A DNA stretch of 64,000 nt. It comes from Sipunculus nudus. Lineage: Eukaryota > Annelida > Sipuncula > Golfingiida > Sipunculidae. This document shows positions 39,539 to 50,533 of the stretch, piece after piece. The DNA lies in assembly GCA_026874595.1 (NCBI GenBank), contig CM049306.1:19707019-19771018 (forward strand), given 5' to 3'. A model generated the notes under the pieces. It ran no database searches. It was given only the letters and a program-made list of their open reading frames with translations, and was not told the origin of the DNA. How positions within the stretch are numbered: the stretch's first letter is position 1; each line of letters opens with the position of its first letter. A program made the translations under genes and the position numbers.

Positions 39539-39619
39539 CTGAATGATGTTTTACTGTACACTACACCCCTGGCTTCAGGCTACAGACTGAACAATGCTCT
39601 TCCTCTGACAGGCATGAGG
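39539..39619 (+). CDS. FGD6: FGD6-like exon: first PH domain
   Basis: 27 codons, LNDVLLYTTPLASGYRLNN then ALPLTGMR; the LNDVLLYTTP strand is characteristic of FGD PH domains. Acceptor TTTCAG, donor AGG/GTAAGT. Confidence 0.94.
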
Positions 39620-40068
39620 GTAAGTAGCTTAGTTATAAAATGTATTATACATAATGTATAATTTATATGATTGGGCATGATATGATATATCACAATATAG
39701 ATTGATGTGGTGGGTCAGTTTGGTAATGGATGGATTTGACAAGAATCAAAATGATCATTGAAGATTCAGTGTTTTCATTGTTAGCCCTATGAGAATCCAT
39801 AGGAAAATACTATAGTCATACAGCAAGGTGATATTGCACAAAATACATTGATTAAAAGAAGTTGATTGTCCATCAGTATATTTCCAGGGCAGTCTTTTTG
39901 CTACCTTCATTAAGGTAGTGCAATATTTTCTATTAAATATGGCTTATTTGATCACTGGCATTTAAAGATTTATTAACAAATATTCATGTGGGCAAAACAG
40001 ACAAAAATAATTATATTGATAATTCTCTGTGTCAATTAGAATATGATAATAGTCATTTAATCTTGTAG
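39620..40068 (+). other. FGD6-like intron
   Basis: AT-rich spacer with no recognised element; acceptor TCTTGTAG. Confidence 0.8.
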
Positions 40069-40148
40069 GTGAGCAAACCCAGTAAAGAAGACTTCCAGAA
40101 TGAGTTCAGTATTCACAGCACACAGAGGTCATTCACCATATTAGCCCA
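40069..40148 (+). CDS. FGD6: FGD6-like exon: first PH domain
   Basis: Encodes VSKPSKEDFQNEFSIHSTQ then RSFTILA, PH strands 5 to 7. Ends with two bases of a Gln codon (donor CCCA/GTAAGT). Confidence 0.92.
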
Positions 40149-40699
40149 GTAAGTATTCAAATCCAGATGTATCTTGCAATCTTATTTTTCTCAACATTGC
40201 ATTTATAAACGTTTGAAACATCTACCTTATGTTCCAGTGCTGTTTTCTGCCTGTTTTTTGTAAGGATTAGTTTTAGGAAAGAAAACAAACCACAAAATTG
40301 TTGGCACTATTGTCATTCAAATTACTGAAAGGTATTTCAAAAGGTTAAACAAAATTGACTAAAAAATAATGATAGGTTTCCAACAAGTAAATGTATTGAA
40401 AGTGGCTTTAAAAAAAGAAAATTTCTATAATGATAATGAATATTTATTGTGAAGTTCATAAAATTGCTGTATTTGCGGATGAGTTAAAAAATGACAAGAT
40501 CCTAAAAGGAAATGAAAAGTTGCAATCAGGTTCAATAAGGAGGTCAGTGTATGTCAATTTGCACCAGTAACTGCTACAAACATTATTTAAAAGTAAATGA
40601 AAAGTCATTAAAAATATTCCAAGAGGTTACTATTTCAAGTCAGTATATATTATATATATGTTAACTGTTATAAGCATCCCGTATTCTCCTGTGTTACAG
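40149..40699 (+). other. FGD6-like intron
   Basis: AT-rich; no element recognised. Acceptor GTGTTACAG. Confidence 0.8.
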
Positions 40700-40805
40700 G
40701 ACAGCAGAAGAGAGGGACAGCTGGTTGGAAACCCTGGAGAAAGCCATCCAGGAAAATGCGGAGAAGAGATTCTCATTTCAAGTTGCGAATGCTCAGAATG
40801 TCCAT
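40700..40805 (+). CDS. FGD6: FGD6-like exon: C-terminal helix of first PH domain
   Basis: Encodes TAEERDSWLETLEKAIQE, the closing PH helix with its conserved Trp, then a linker (NAEKRFSFQVANAQNVH). Donor CAT/GTAAGT. Confidence 0.94.
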
Positions 40806-41063
40806 GTAAGTTACACATATATATGCAAAACCACATGACTGTGTATTATTTAATTGTAGCTTGGGGTCATATTGTGTTTGTGATTGTGTTTGTTTACACT
40901 CAGAGATTTTTGACTAACTGTTTATAGTTTGAAGGTATTTGGGGCACCACTGTTGTAAAGAGGCAGCACAACCACTAATACAAATACAAATAAATACATA
41001 TTTCCTGCTGGAATTATCAGGATAAAAAGGTGATTTATTTTATGATAATTGTTTTATTTACAG

Positions 41064-41201
41064 GTTGAGCCAGCCAAGGACTTTAAGTTAGGTGCCTGTG
41101 CCCCTGTTTGGATTCCTGATGCCCGGGTGTCCATGTGTATGTTATGTACAGCTGAGTTCACTGTCACCTTCAGAAGACATCACTGTAGGGCATGTGGCAA
41201 G
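41064..41201 (+). CDS. FGD6: FGD6-like exon: first half of FYVE finger
   Basis: 46 codons. Carries WIPD (the WxxD motif), CMLC (first zinc pair), and [10 protein letters not shown] (the R+HHCRxCG motif that binds phosphatidylinositol-3-phosphate and supplies two more zinc ligands). Donor AAG/GTCAGT, phase 0. Confidence 0.96.
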
Positions 41202-42135
41202 GTCAGTATTAAGGGCACAGCACTGAGTCTCAATAAATCTCAATCTTGTTGAATTATTTATTACATATAGTAGCATATTATCCATTCTTGCATTGTGTCA
41301 GTCACCATTTGGGCTGGGTTCATCAGGTAATGGTTTGTCATGGGGCAAATTCACCTGGTGGACATCCATAGTGTCTGATAGGTCTGATAGATGGTGCTTT
41401 GATATACCTTTTGCCCAATAAAGTCGAATTCCTGATGATTAATAGAAAGAGGTCTTATTTCTGAAGACCATTTTTCTGAAAAATTGTTCATCCAAAATGA
41501 AAACCTGATAACCGAAAATTTGGCAAAATTTCTTGAAAGAGTGGTGTAAAGATTATCTAATTCAAAACAAATGTATCCAGAGCAACGGTGATACATTTTG
41601 CGGACCTAGTGCAGGCAATAGGTGTGAGAAATGCCTGGCAGGTTCCTGTAATCCTCAGCTCACTTTACTCGGAATGCCGAGGATGGGGATAGTTAGCCTG
41701 TACTAAAAAATGGTACAGCTGACCATTACTGAGCACTAGACTGCAGGTTGTAGGTGTGCAAAACTCTGTAGACCTTGGCTCAGGTTTAACCAGGGTGGCT
41801 TTAAAAAGATAACTTTCATCTCTGTTTCACTTGTTAATCTTTCTGCCGAGAGATGGCAGCAATTTAAAGGTCATGGCAGGTCAATCCGATTATCATGGCA
41901 GCCAGTTGTGACATGATGTAGGTACGATACCAATTAATTTCAGGGCAGGGCAGTTTACGAATAAAAATTTTGATGTGTTCTAAATGATACATTTATTAAA
42001 TTGATTGAACATGTTAAAATATTTTGTCTCAGGTTTCTTATGGGTTAGCTTCATTAATTTGGGTGAGTCAGTATCTGATAACGTGTGGAATTCAGAGATA
42101 ATAATAGTGAATCAGTGCCACCACTGTCAGTTATA
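41202..42135 (+). other. FYVE-splitting intron, 5' part
   Basis: No gene or named repeat was recognised. The intron continues to 45085 and holds a short MITE and a full type III repeat. Confidence 0.75.
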
Positions 42136-42313
42136 CAGTGAAACCCCGCCTAATGACCACTTCAGTTTAGCAACCCCCTCAAAATAACGACCACTGATTC
42201 ACAGTCCCAATTCATTTCTGCTCTTAATATAAGACCTCACTTAAACGACCACCTTGAAAATGTTAACACTTTATCGTGGTCCTGTTGGTGGTGGTAATTG
42301 TGGAGTTTCACTG
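42136..42313. mobile_element. pogo/Tc1-like MITE
   Basis: 178 bp with terminal inverted repeats: CAGTGAAACCCCGCCTAATG at the left, and AATTGTGGAGTTTCACTG at the right, its imperfect inverse. TA flanks both ends (42134-42135 and 42314-42315), the duplicated target of Tc1/mariner/pogo transposases. CAGTGAAACC ends are common in pogo/Tigger MITEs. The interior keeps inverted ACGACCAC/GTGGT words. No coding capacity. Confidence 0.85.
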
Positions 42314-42347
42314 TAATACTATAGATTGATATTTCAGAAATATCTAA

Positions 42348-44793
42348 TTTTTAGCACAGCTGACTTTCATTCATGCTGGGCTATAGCGATGGGTCTTTGT
42401 CCGTCGTCCTTCCGTCTGTCCGTCCGGATGTCCGGCCGGCTGTCCGGCCGGCCGTCCGGCCGTTAGCAGGGCACAAATCGTAACCGTAGGGGCTAGGGCC
42501 ATGAACCCTATGCAGTCTTAGAGGTTATAAAAAGATCTCATTGCAAACCTGAAATTAGGTCACTGAGACCTATATTCTCGAAGTTATGGGGTGTGTTTGC
42601 ACCCCCCAGAAATAACTCTTTGAGACAAAATTTTCATCCCAAACCTTCCATCTTTCACATACAGCTCACCTACCAACAGGGGAAGAACCATAATTTTTTT
42701 TAGGTCAAAAGGTCAAAGGTCAAGGTCACAGGAGCCTCTTCTTTGAAAAGCCTGTGGATGCATTTTAAGCCAACCCTTTCATCCCAATTCTTTGATCTTT
42801 CACATATAGCTCACCTACTAAGTTGGAGAAGAATCCTATAGATTTTGAGGTCACAAGGTCAAAGGTCAGGGTCACAGGATCCACTTCTTTGAAAAGGTTT
42901 GGACACATTTCAAGCTAGACTTTTCATTCCAAACCTTCCAGCACTGATATCGCTTCTCTGCCAACAGGGGAAAAGACCTGTTGATTTTGAGGTCAAAGGT
43001 CAAGTTCACAGCACCCACTTCTTGCGTGGAGTCTTTTTCAGGCAAACTTTTCAATCTGTACCTTCCATCTGTCATATATGGCTTACCTACCAATAAGGGA
43101 AGAAGCCTATTGATGTTGAGGTCAAAAAGTCAAAGGTCAAGGTCACAATATTTAATTGTTCTAAATGCTTGTGAGCATATTTCAAGTGTAACTGTTCAAC
43201 CCAAACCTTCAGTCTTTCACATATGCCACATCTATGCATCACTCAGTTTGACTCAAACTTCATATTTATGGGTCTTTTTGCTTGAATAAATAACTTATTG
43301 ATTTTGGGGTCAGCTGGTCAGCAGGTTAAAGGTTGCAGGTCAAAGTTATTCACCCATTGGTTGCCAAGTAATTACACCAGATTTAAGTGGTTAGTAGTTA
43401 CCCATCATTTAGAAAGAATCCAGTTGATATATGGGCAAAAGGCCAAGGTCATAGGTCAGGGATGTTCACAATTACTTATTTTATAGACCATCTCTATTTT
43501 TCTTGTATATATAACCATCCAACTCCAGCTGGTACATCTCCCTGTGTGGCTGTAATTGTGAGTGACACTGGTGACATATGACTCCCTTTTGTATCAGCCT
43601 ATTAAGTGATAAGGCTCAGTGATAAGTACCTCGTTACTTCATAACGAGAATGCTTCAGCCAGGCATTAAGACTATGAGAGTATAGTATTAAGGTTTAGCT
43701 ACTGATTTAAAAGACGATGGGAACATTTTGCAGTTTATTTTATGGAATCCTAGCAATAAACTTAGTTTCCTAGATATCTGAATATTTTAATATATATCAC
43801 CACATATAAAAGCAAGTGTTTGTTCTCATAATATGTGGATGTGTACCTTGATTTAGGATGGCTTTTTGTTTTATTTCAAGACTCTTAGTCATGCTTTCTG
43901 CATTTCTTTTCTTTCAGGTTTGGCAGTTTACCTACCCTGCTGACCCCATTGAAAAGCAGAGTGATAATAAAAAATATTGGACTTACACTTTTTACAATTG
44001 CATATCTATAAATCTTATATGAGGGCCTGGACATGCCTTTTGAATTATTTTGGGCATCCATTACTGGATAATTTGCCCCAAGTTTGGACTCTTATTGGAG
44101 AATGTGGGATATCAAATGTCATACTTGTCAGAAATCCATTATGTCTGCCAGTTAGCCACCTTAGAAATTCTTTCTTCAGTGCAGTTTCAGTAATTTTTCT
44201 TTAATGTTTAGTCCGATTTAGAGAATGTTTGTTGTCTGATTTCAGACTTGTCAGAAGTCCAATATGGACACCAGGCAACCATCTTTTAATTCCTTTTGAT
44301 CATTTTATTTCAAGAACAGTTAAAGTGAATGCAGTTGGATGTATATTTATGTAATCTTGTAAAGGATTGGGTCAAATATTTCTGAATAAATATTACCATC
44401 ATTTATAAAAGTGCAGTACAGTTGGCTTGTATTGAATAAAAATTCACACAGAAGCACCTGTTTCTCAATAATTCTTGCATGTATTTCCTTGATTTTTGCT
44501 ATATATTTTGATCTTATATTTGCCCTTTGTGGTGTTCCTTTTGAGACTGACAGGTTTCAAGCAAGCTGTTGGAATAGTTCCTGATAGCTTAACAATCATG
44601 CATTTTCCTCAGACCATCAATTCACTGTGTTTTGACCAGACATAGGTGATATATATTTCTGTTGTCATAGAAAATTTTCAACAAATTGGCAAATTGGTTC
44701 TTCAAAATTTGACTGGAAGTTGTGAATATCAGTCCATGATGTCACAGGTCATGCTTGGCAGCTGAGCGGCATGACCCATGGGTCACTTGTTTA
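42348..44793 (+). repeat. Head-hairpin/tail repeat (body type III), full copy
   Basis: The head TTTTAGCACAGCTGACTTTC is at 42348, followed by a TCCGGCCGG-rich run. Modules with AGGTCAAAGGTCAAGGTCAC words lie near 42702, 42850, 42990 and 43119. The tail GCAGCTGAGCGGCATGACCC ends at about 44793. A near-identical sister copy lies at 46205-46833 joined to 52104-53854. It sits in the FGD intron that splits the FYVE finger. Confidence 0.85.
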
Positions 44794-45085
44794 TATCTTA
44801 TATTGATAATATATGTCAGTGCTCTGACTCTGTGAGGCCAGTTAAGGAAAATATGCAAAGAATACTAAGTGTTATTTTGATTTATAAGATAAACACCCTC
44901 AGTTATTAAGTATAAATGTGTGGTTAAAAAAGATAATTTGTTTTTCATTTATTATCATCAGTTTGCCTATCAGAAAGTTATAAAGAAAAATAATCAGTGT
45001 TTTGAATTTAAATGCCGTCATTTCATGTTAACATTCATAGATTAGTCTGACATTTGTTTTAGTGTATAAGTTTCTTACATTTTAG

Positions 45086-45185
45086 GTTGTGTGCACCTTC
45101 TGTTCTGATTACCATGCTCCTCTGCGATATCTGAAGTTCAAGGTCATGCGGGTCTGTATCACATGCTATGACCAGCTAATGAAAG
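45086..45185 (+). CDS. FGD6: FGD6-like exon: second half of FYVE finger
   Basis: Starts VVCTFCSDYHAPLRYL, with the third zinc pair CTFC, and ends MRVCITCYDQLMK, with the RVC motif and last pair CITC. With the previous exon all eight zinc ligands are present, so the finger should fold. Donor AAAG/GTCAGT. Confidence 0.96.
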
Positions 45186-45948
45186 GTCAGTTTTGTCAAT
45201 TTGTTTCTTCTGTTGAAATAAATTGAGTGCAGATATTATCCATATCTAGCTATTTACAAAGGTACAAATTGGTATAATATAAGAATAAATTTTTTTTTTA
45301 TAAAACTGTCAGTGAAGAAGATGTTTTCATAACAGTTTGAGAATTATATGGATAACATAATACTGGAAATCTTGATTCCTTGTGTCTGGGAAAAAGTGAG
45401 TGGATGAGACTATTAATTTATAAATTTATTATTAATTAATAAATTTTCCATTCAGAGTTTATTTGAACATTAGAGGTTTCAATTAAGGATTTCCAGGCTC
45501 TCATTGGTGCCACCAGAGATAAGTTCTATAACTCTGCAGTTATCTTCCCCATACAGAATACAATTTTAATAAAGCAATGAATACATATTGTCCCTAAAAC
45601 TGATTTAAGATGCCAACACCCGGTAATACATGAATACATTTAACTGGACTGAGTAGGAACTACTAGTCTTTAAAGCAGTCATTCCAAAACTGCACTGCAA
45701 AAAATAATGAAAAAATATTAATGTCCCAGTTTATTAGTGTGTAAATAAACATGCAAAAGTGATGAAGAGTAAAAGTGAAATAAAAATTTTGATTCTTCAC
45801 CAAGATTTCAACACAGTTAAACATATGATATTAATGTGGCATTTGATATGGTGGTTGACTCTCTAATCACTGGAGGAAAACTGTGCCTCAGCTGCCATGA
45901 TCAGCTATTTTTTTACAATGTAATGACTTGTATACATATTTGCTTTAG
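45186..45948 (+). other. FGD6-like intron
   Basis: AT-rich; no repeat family or gene recognised. Acceptor TTTGCTTTAG. Confidence 0.8.
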
Positions 45949-46094
45949 AAACAAAGAATATGGAAGAATATGCCGATCGGAAGACAGAGGGTGACTCTTT
46001 CTCCAAAACAAATCTCCTAGCCAAGTTCAAGGGCATCCGTTTTGGGAGTGGGCGCAAAAGTGCAGGCCCCAGACAACGACCTGCTGTACTCAAG
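45949..46094 (+). CDS. FGD6: FGD6-like exon: FYVE-PH linker
   Basis: Encodes a charged linker including TNLLAKFKGIRFGSGRKSAG and ending RPAVLK. A basic, phosphorylatable linker between FYVE and the second PH is normal in FGD5/6. Donor AAG/GTCAGT, phase 0. Confidence 0.92.
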
Positions 46095-46204
46095 GTCAGT
46101 TTATGTATTACATAAGTTACAAAAATCTCATTGTAAGCAAGTCAGATAACCTTTATAGTCAAAGTCTTAAAACGTATGGTATCAAAAGTCAAAAGATGTA
46201 CCCT

Positions 46205-46833
46205 TTTTAGCTCAGCTGACTTTCAGTCATGCTGGGCTATAACGATGGGTCTTTGTCCGTCCTCCTTCCGTCTGTCCGGCCGGACAGCCGGCCGGCCGGC
46301 CGTCCGTCCGTTAGCAGGGCACAAATCGTAACCGTAGGGGCTAGGGCCATGAACCCTATGCAGTCTTAGAGGTTATAAAAAGATCTCCTTGCAAACCTGA
46401 AATTAGGTCACTGCGACCTATATTCTCGAAGTTATGGGGTGTGTTTGCACCCCCCAGAAATAACTCTTTGAGACAAAATTTTCATCCCAAACCTTCCATC
46501 TATCACATACAGCTCGCCTACCAACAGGGGAAGAACCATAATTTTTTTTTAGGTCAAAAGGTCAAAGGTCAAGGTCACAGGAGCCTCTTCTTTAAAAAGC
46601 CTGTGGATTCATTTTAAGCCAACCCTTTTATCCCAATTCTTTGATTTTTCACATATAGCTCACCTACTAAGTTGGAGAAGAATCCTATAGATTTTGAGGT
46701 CACAAGGTCAAAGGTCAGGGTCACAGGATCCACTTCTTTGAAAAGGTTGTGGACACATTTCAAGCTAGACTTTTCATTCCAAACCTTCCAGCACTGATAT
46801 CGCTTCTCTGCCAACAGGGGAAAAGACCTGTTG
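46205..46833 (+). repeat. Type III repeat, sister copy, left part (interrupted by DIRS element)
   Basis: Matches 42348-42983 almost base for base, from the head TTTTTAGCTCAGCTGACTTTC to GGAAAAGACCTGTTG, where the DIRS element begins. The match resumes at 52104. Confidence 0.93.
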
Positions 46834-47010
46834 TTTTATTACGTAAACATAATTGTGAGCTGTTTCTGTATTAATGAGAATTTTCTCTGTTAAAGTTTAT
46901 ACGCCAGAGTAAGCCAACCGAAAATTTTCCCTTATTGGGCCTATTATCGCCCATCCCGCCTCGTTCCCGTGTATCTAGGTCACACTTTCGTTACCCATAA
47001 TCACATTTTC
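46834..47010 (+). repeat. Left inverted terminal repeat of the DIRS element
   Basis: From 46857 to 47010 it is the inverse of 51903-52055, including GTTTATACGCCAGAGTAAGC and GTGTATCTAGGTCACAC, with few changes. The outermost 16 bases are instead mirrored in the internal complementary region at 51781. Confidence 0.9.
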
Positions 47011-47129
47011 TTCTGGCGTTCGCCATAATGGACGTGGGATCCCGCTCTGCGAGATTCGTCCACTGTTGGGTTTGTACTAATAAGTTTGCCAACTGAACTG
47101 TAAGTTGTCTTCTTTTTTCCCTTGCCCGC

Positions 47130-48770
47130 CATGGAGAACCCCACTTATTGTGGCTCTTGTGGTTCTTAATCCCGGTTATGACTCCCACCCCCCTTGTTTT
47201 CGTTGCCGCTCCAACATTGACTCCTGCCGTGTTCCGGCTGATCCATGTTTTCACTGCCAGACTTGGACGTCTGACCAGTTGGCACTTTCCCGGATTGGGC
47301 TCATTCCCCTGTACTTGGGGGTTCACCCTCCTGTATTCCATTGTCTGACCCCATGGTTGTCTCCGAGGGGGTGGGGGGGGGGCCTACCCTGGTTGACCGC
47401 ACCACGGCCGTGCTGCGTTCACCGTCCGTTCCCGCAGGTCCTGTCACCTCTCCAGTGGTTTAGACAGTTATATCGTTGAATTCTCATTCACGGAAACGGA
47501 ATTCTTTCCCCGTTCCCGCGGCCTCCCGTTCTGCCAGCACGTCTGCCTATTCCATATTACATTTATTGTCCCGGGTTTGTTAATCACTTATGTCGGATCT
47601 CGACGATTCGTCTAGACCCGATTCTGTCCGCCCGGCGCCCTCGCCGGCGCCCCGGTACTTTCTCCCCGGCTGTTCTCGTCACCGGCTCCTCGCCGGATTC
47701 CTTCCTTATCCCCGGGGCCGGCTGGATCAGCCGATCCCGCCCTGGCACCAGACCAGTGGTCGGCGATCGCGCTGCGCCGCCAGGCTTGGCGTCCGCGCAA
47801 TTCTGCGCTTATGGACCTGGAGGCTACCTCCACACAGGAGGCTAACCCTAGTGGTCCGAAGTTCCGTAGGTACAACCTCAGACTTCCTAGGCGTCAGCGG
47901 CCGGTTCTTCTTTGAATCCTGGCCCCTTCATTCGCCCTCCGCCGCGCCCGCCGTGTGTCTGGTATTACTGACCGCACGGGGGATCTCTTCCGTGGGCCCC
48001 CCGCGGTGGTCTCGGGGTCTTGCTCTACTGGGGCCCCGCTTCCGCCGGTTTCGGATCCACCTTGGTCCCCTGGTACCCTCGGGAGTTCCCTTGGGTACCG
48101 GGCTCCCGGGCTACCTGTTCGTTCGCTTGCTCCCTTTTCCTGAGCTCCCGGATGTTCAGTCTGCTCCGCTGCGCCTCGTGTCCTGCCTGGCACAGCCGTT
48201 TGCGGACGGTCAGTCTTTAATTCCATCCTCTGTCCAGTTTTCCGATCGTCACCTGTCGGATCTGGAGGGGCTCGGCCGGCAAGCGGCCGGTATGGTTTAC
48301 GACTTGCAGACTGTCCCTTGCTTGCTCGCTGTTTCCGGACACGCTCACTCTCCCCGACATATGGCAGGCTTCTGCCCATACTGGCGCTGTGTTCCATTCA
48401 GGTCGTTGGCGCCCGGTTGTAAATTGCATCTTGTTACGCCGCCCGGCTTGCATTCAGTCATTTATGCACTTACGGCCGCGGCTTCTCCGGCGGAGTTGAA
48501 CGAGCTTTATTCTCCGCCTTTCCCGGTTCCCTGCTGTTTGGCGGCCAGTTACGGCCTCTCTTTGACTGCGCCTTGGTGCGCTCGGATCGTCAGGCCCGCC
48601 TCCGCTCGACTTCCCTTGCGCCTCGGTCTTCCTTCCGCGTTCCCCGCCTTCGGCCTCCGGTTGCGGCTTCCGCTCAGCCGCGTCGCGCATCTGCTACCTC
48701 GTCACGTCCTTCAGGACGTTCCAGCCTTTCTCCGCCTTTCGTGGTCGCTCCTCCCAACGAGGTTTGACTG
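47130..48770 (+). pseudogene. DIRS gag-like pseudogene
   Basis: An ATG at 47130 opens a short frame with CGSC. After a frame change the Cys pattern continues with CFRC and PCFHCQTWTSDQ (47200-47280), like the Cys-rich N-terminus of DIRS-type gag proteins. The frame then changes again; 47590 onward gives SDLDDSSRPDSVRPAPSPAP, and a different frame near 47730-47870 gives DQWSAIALRRQAW and PKFRRYNLRL. At least three shifts are needed to connect these pieces. Gag would package the element RNA. The exact borders and shift points are inferred. Confidence 0.6.
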
Positions 48771-48784
48771 AGTAATGACTCTCT

Positions 48785-50530
48785 AGCTCCGATCGGCGCT
48801 CGGCTCAGCGACCGTTTTCCCGCGTGGGCGGGTTTCACCTCCCAGCGGTTAATTCTCAGCGCCCTACAGTTCGGGTTCTGTCTTACGTTTAGCACACTCC
48901 GCCTCCGTCCGATCCAGCAAAACGCCTCGCTTGGCGGAGGCCCCTCAATCTATGTTAGACAATCAGGCTATTTGAGGTTTCCCCATCCACCGTGGGGTTT
49001 CACTCTCGCCTTTTCTTGTTCCCGACCCGCACGGCTGTTGGCGCCCGATCATAGACCTGTAGCGCCTCAATTTGTTCATCCATCCGCCCCCGGTTCGGAT
49101 GTTCATTCTCCATGCTGTCCTCCGCATTGTTCGGCTGATGGCTTAGGCGTTCACATATAGACCTTATGGATGCCTAATTTAACGTTTCCATTCCGGGTCC
49201 ATCCGTTTGGGATCCTCCTGGCCCCCTGGAATTTAGCATCGTTGTTCACACGGTCCCGTGTTCTCTCTGTTCACAGTGGCATTTCTGTGCTCCCTTCTCC
49301 GGACGATTGGCTGGTCCATGCAGCCAATCGCTCCCTCTTACTGTCACATCGCTCCCGGGTTCTCAACTTACTTCGGAACCTCGGCTTCCTGGTCAATGCG
49401 GAGAAATCTCTTCTCACTCCCACCCAGTCCCTCCAATTTCTGGGTGTCACGCTCGATTTTGCGTCCGGCACTGCGTTGCTCCTGCGCGATTTTGCTCTCC
49501 CGCTCCGCCGCCTAATTTGTTCCTTTCTCACGCGGTGCCGTGTAGCCTCGCGCACAGCGGCTTCTCTCCACGGTGCTCTCAACTGGGCTGCGTCTTTCAT
49601 CCCCTTCGGCCGACTGTACCTCCGTCCGATTCAGTCTATCTTGCGCCGTCACGGCCTTCTCCGGTTAACCTCAGTTCGTCCTCCGATCCTCCCGTTTTGG
49701 AGCGCCTGGCGGTCCCTTCGTCCCTGGATGGACCTTTCCTTTCTCCTGACCGGCGTTCCTTTTTCCGGGGATGTTGCTTGCACCATCTATACCGATGCGT
49801 CTCTCCTCGGTTGGGGGGCCCATCTTGCCGATCTTCGCGCTTCCGGGATATGGTCCCCGTCGGGACGTCTGCTCCGTGTCAATTTCCTCGCCCTGCGTGC
49901 CGTCCGTCGCGCGTTCTCCCACTGGTCTCCCCGCTTGATCGGACGTCCCATTCTCGTCCGGCCCGACAATCCCACGGTTGTGGCATATATCAACAAGCAG
50001 GGCGGTACTCGGTCTCCCTCGCTCATACAGGCGACTTCCCTTTTGTTCGATCTATGCCTCTCTCTCCGGGCATCAGTTCGTGCATCCCATCTTCCGGGCG
50101 TGTCGAACATCCTAGCGGACGCCCCTTCACGTCATCCGGCGTCTCTTCCTTCCCCGCCGCTCCTTCCGCTCCCGGTTATTTGGAGTGTTTTCGCTCGCCT
50201 GGGGCGGCCGGAATTCGATCTGTTCGATTTTCCGTCCCCCCCGTTCTCGTGCCTTCCGAGACGCGTCTACGTCCCCTCGCGACCGTCTCCCCGACACGCC
50301 GCCATCCAGGTGGTCTCACCGGTTTCTCTTGCGTTTCCGGCGCCTCCTCTCCTCCGCCCTGTCCTTCTCCGCTTGTCCCGCGCGGCCCAGACTACCCTGC
50401 TTCTCATCCTTCCGTTTCAACCTGTGGCTCCATGGGTTCCTCTGTGGCGCTCGCTTCTCTATCGCCCCCCGCTTATACTACCGCTCCGCATTGCGCCCTT
50501 GTGTTCCCTCGAACGCGTCGCCCGTTTCGG
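48785..50530 (+). pseudogene. DIRS reverse transcriptase-RNase H pseudogene
   Basis: Fragments in three frames follow the DIRS order: GARLSDRFPAWAGFTSQR (about 48798), GCWRPIIDL with a stop at 49060, IDLMDA with a stop (TAA 49175) in place of the usual Tyr, HPFGILLAPW (about 49201), and SPDDWL (about 49300) for the usual Tyr-Leu-Asp-Asp box. From 49170 one frame runs to 50648. The RNase H part has YTDASLLGWGAHL (about 49789), LALRAV where a catalytic Glu normally stands, DNPTVVAYINKQGGTRS (about 49965) and HLPGVSNILADAPSR. A further conserved stretch, FDLFDFPSPPF, follows. It copied the RNA into DNA; it is inactive as it stands. Confidence 0.85.
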
Positions 50531-50533
50531 TCG

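Noticed and set aside
47894-48397. Minus-strand frames in the DIRS element
   Set aside because: No DIRS protein motifs; long frames on both strands arise from the GC-rich, stop-poor composition.
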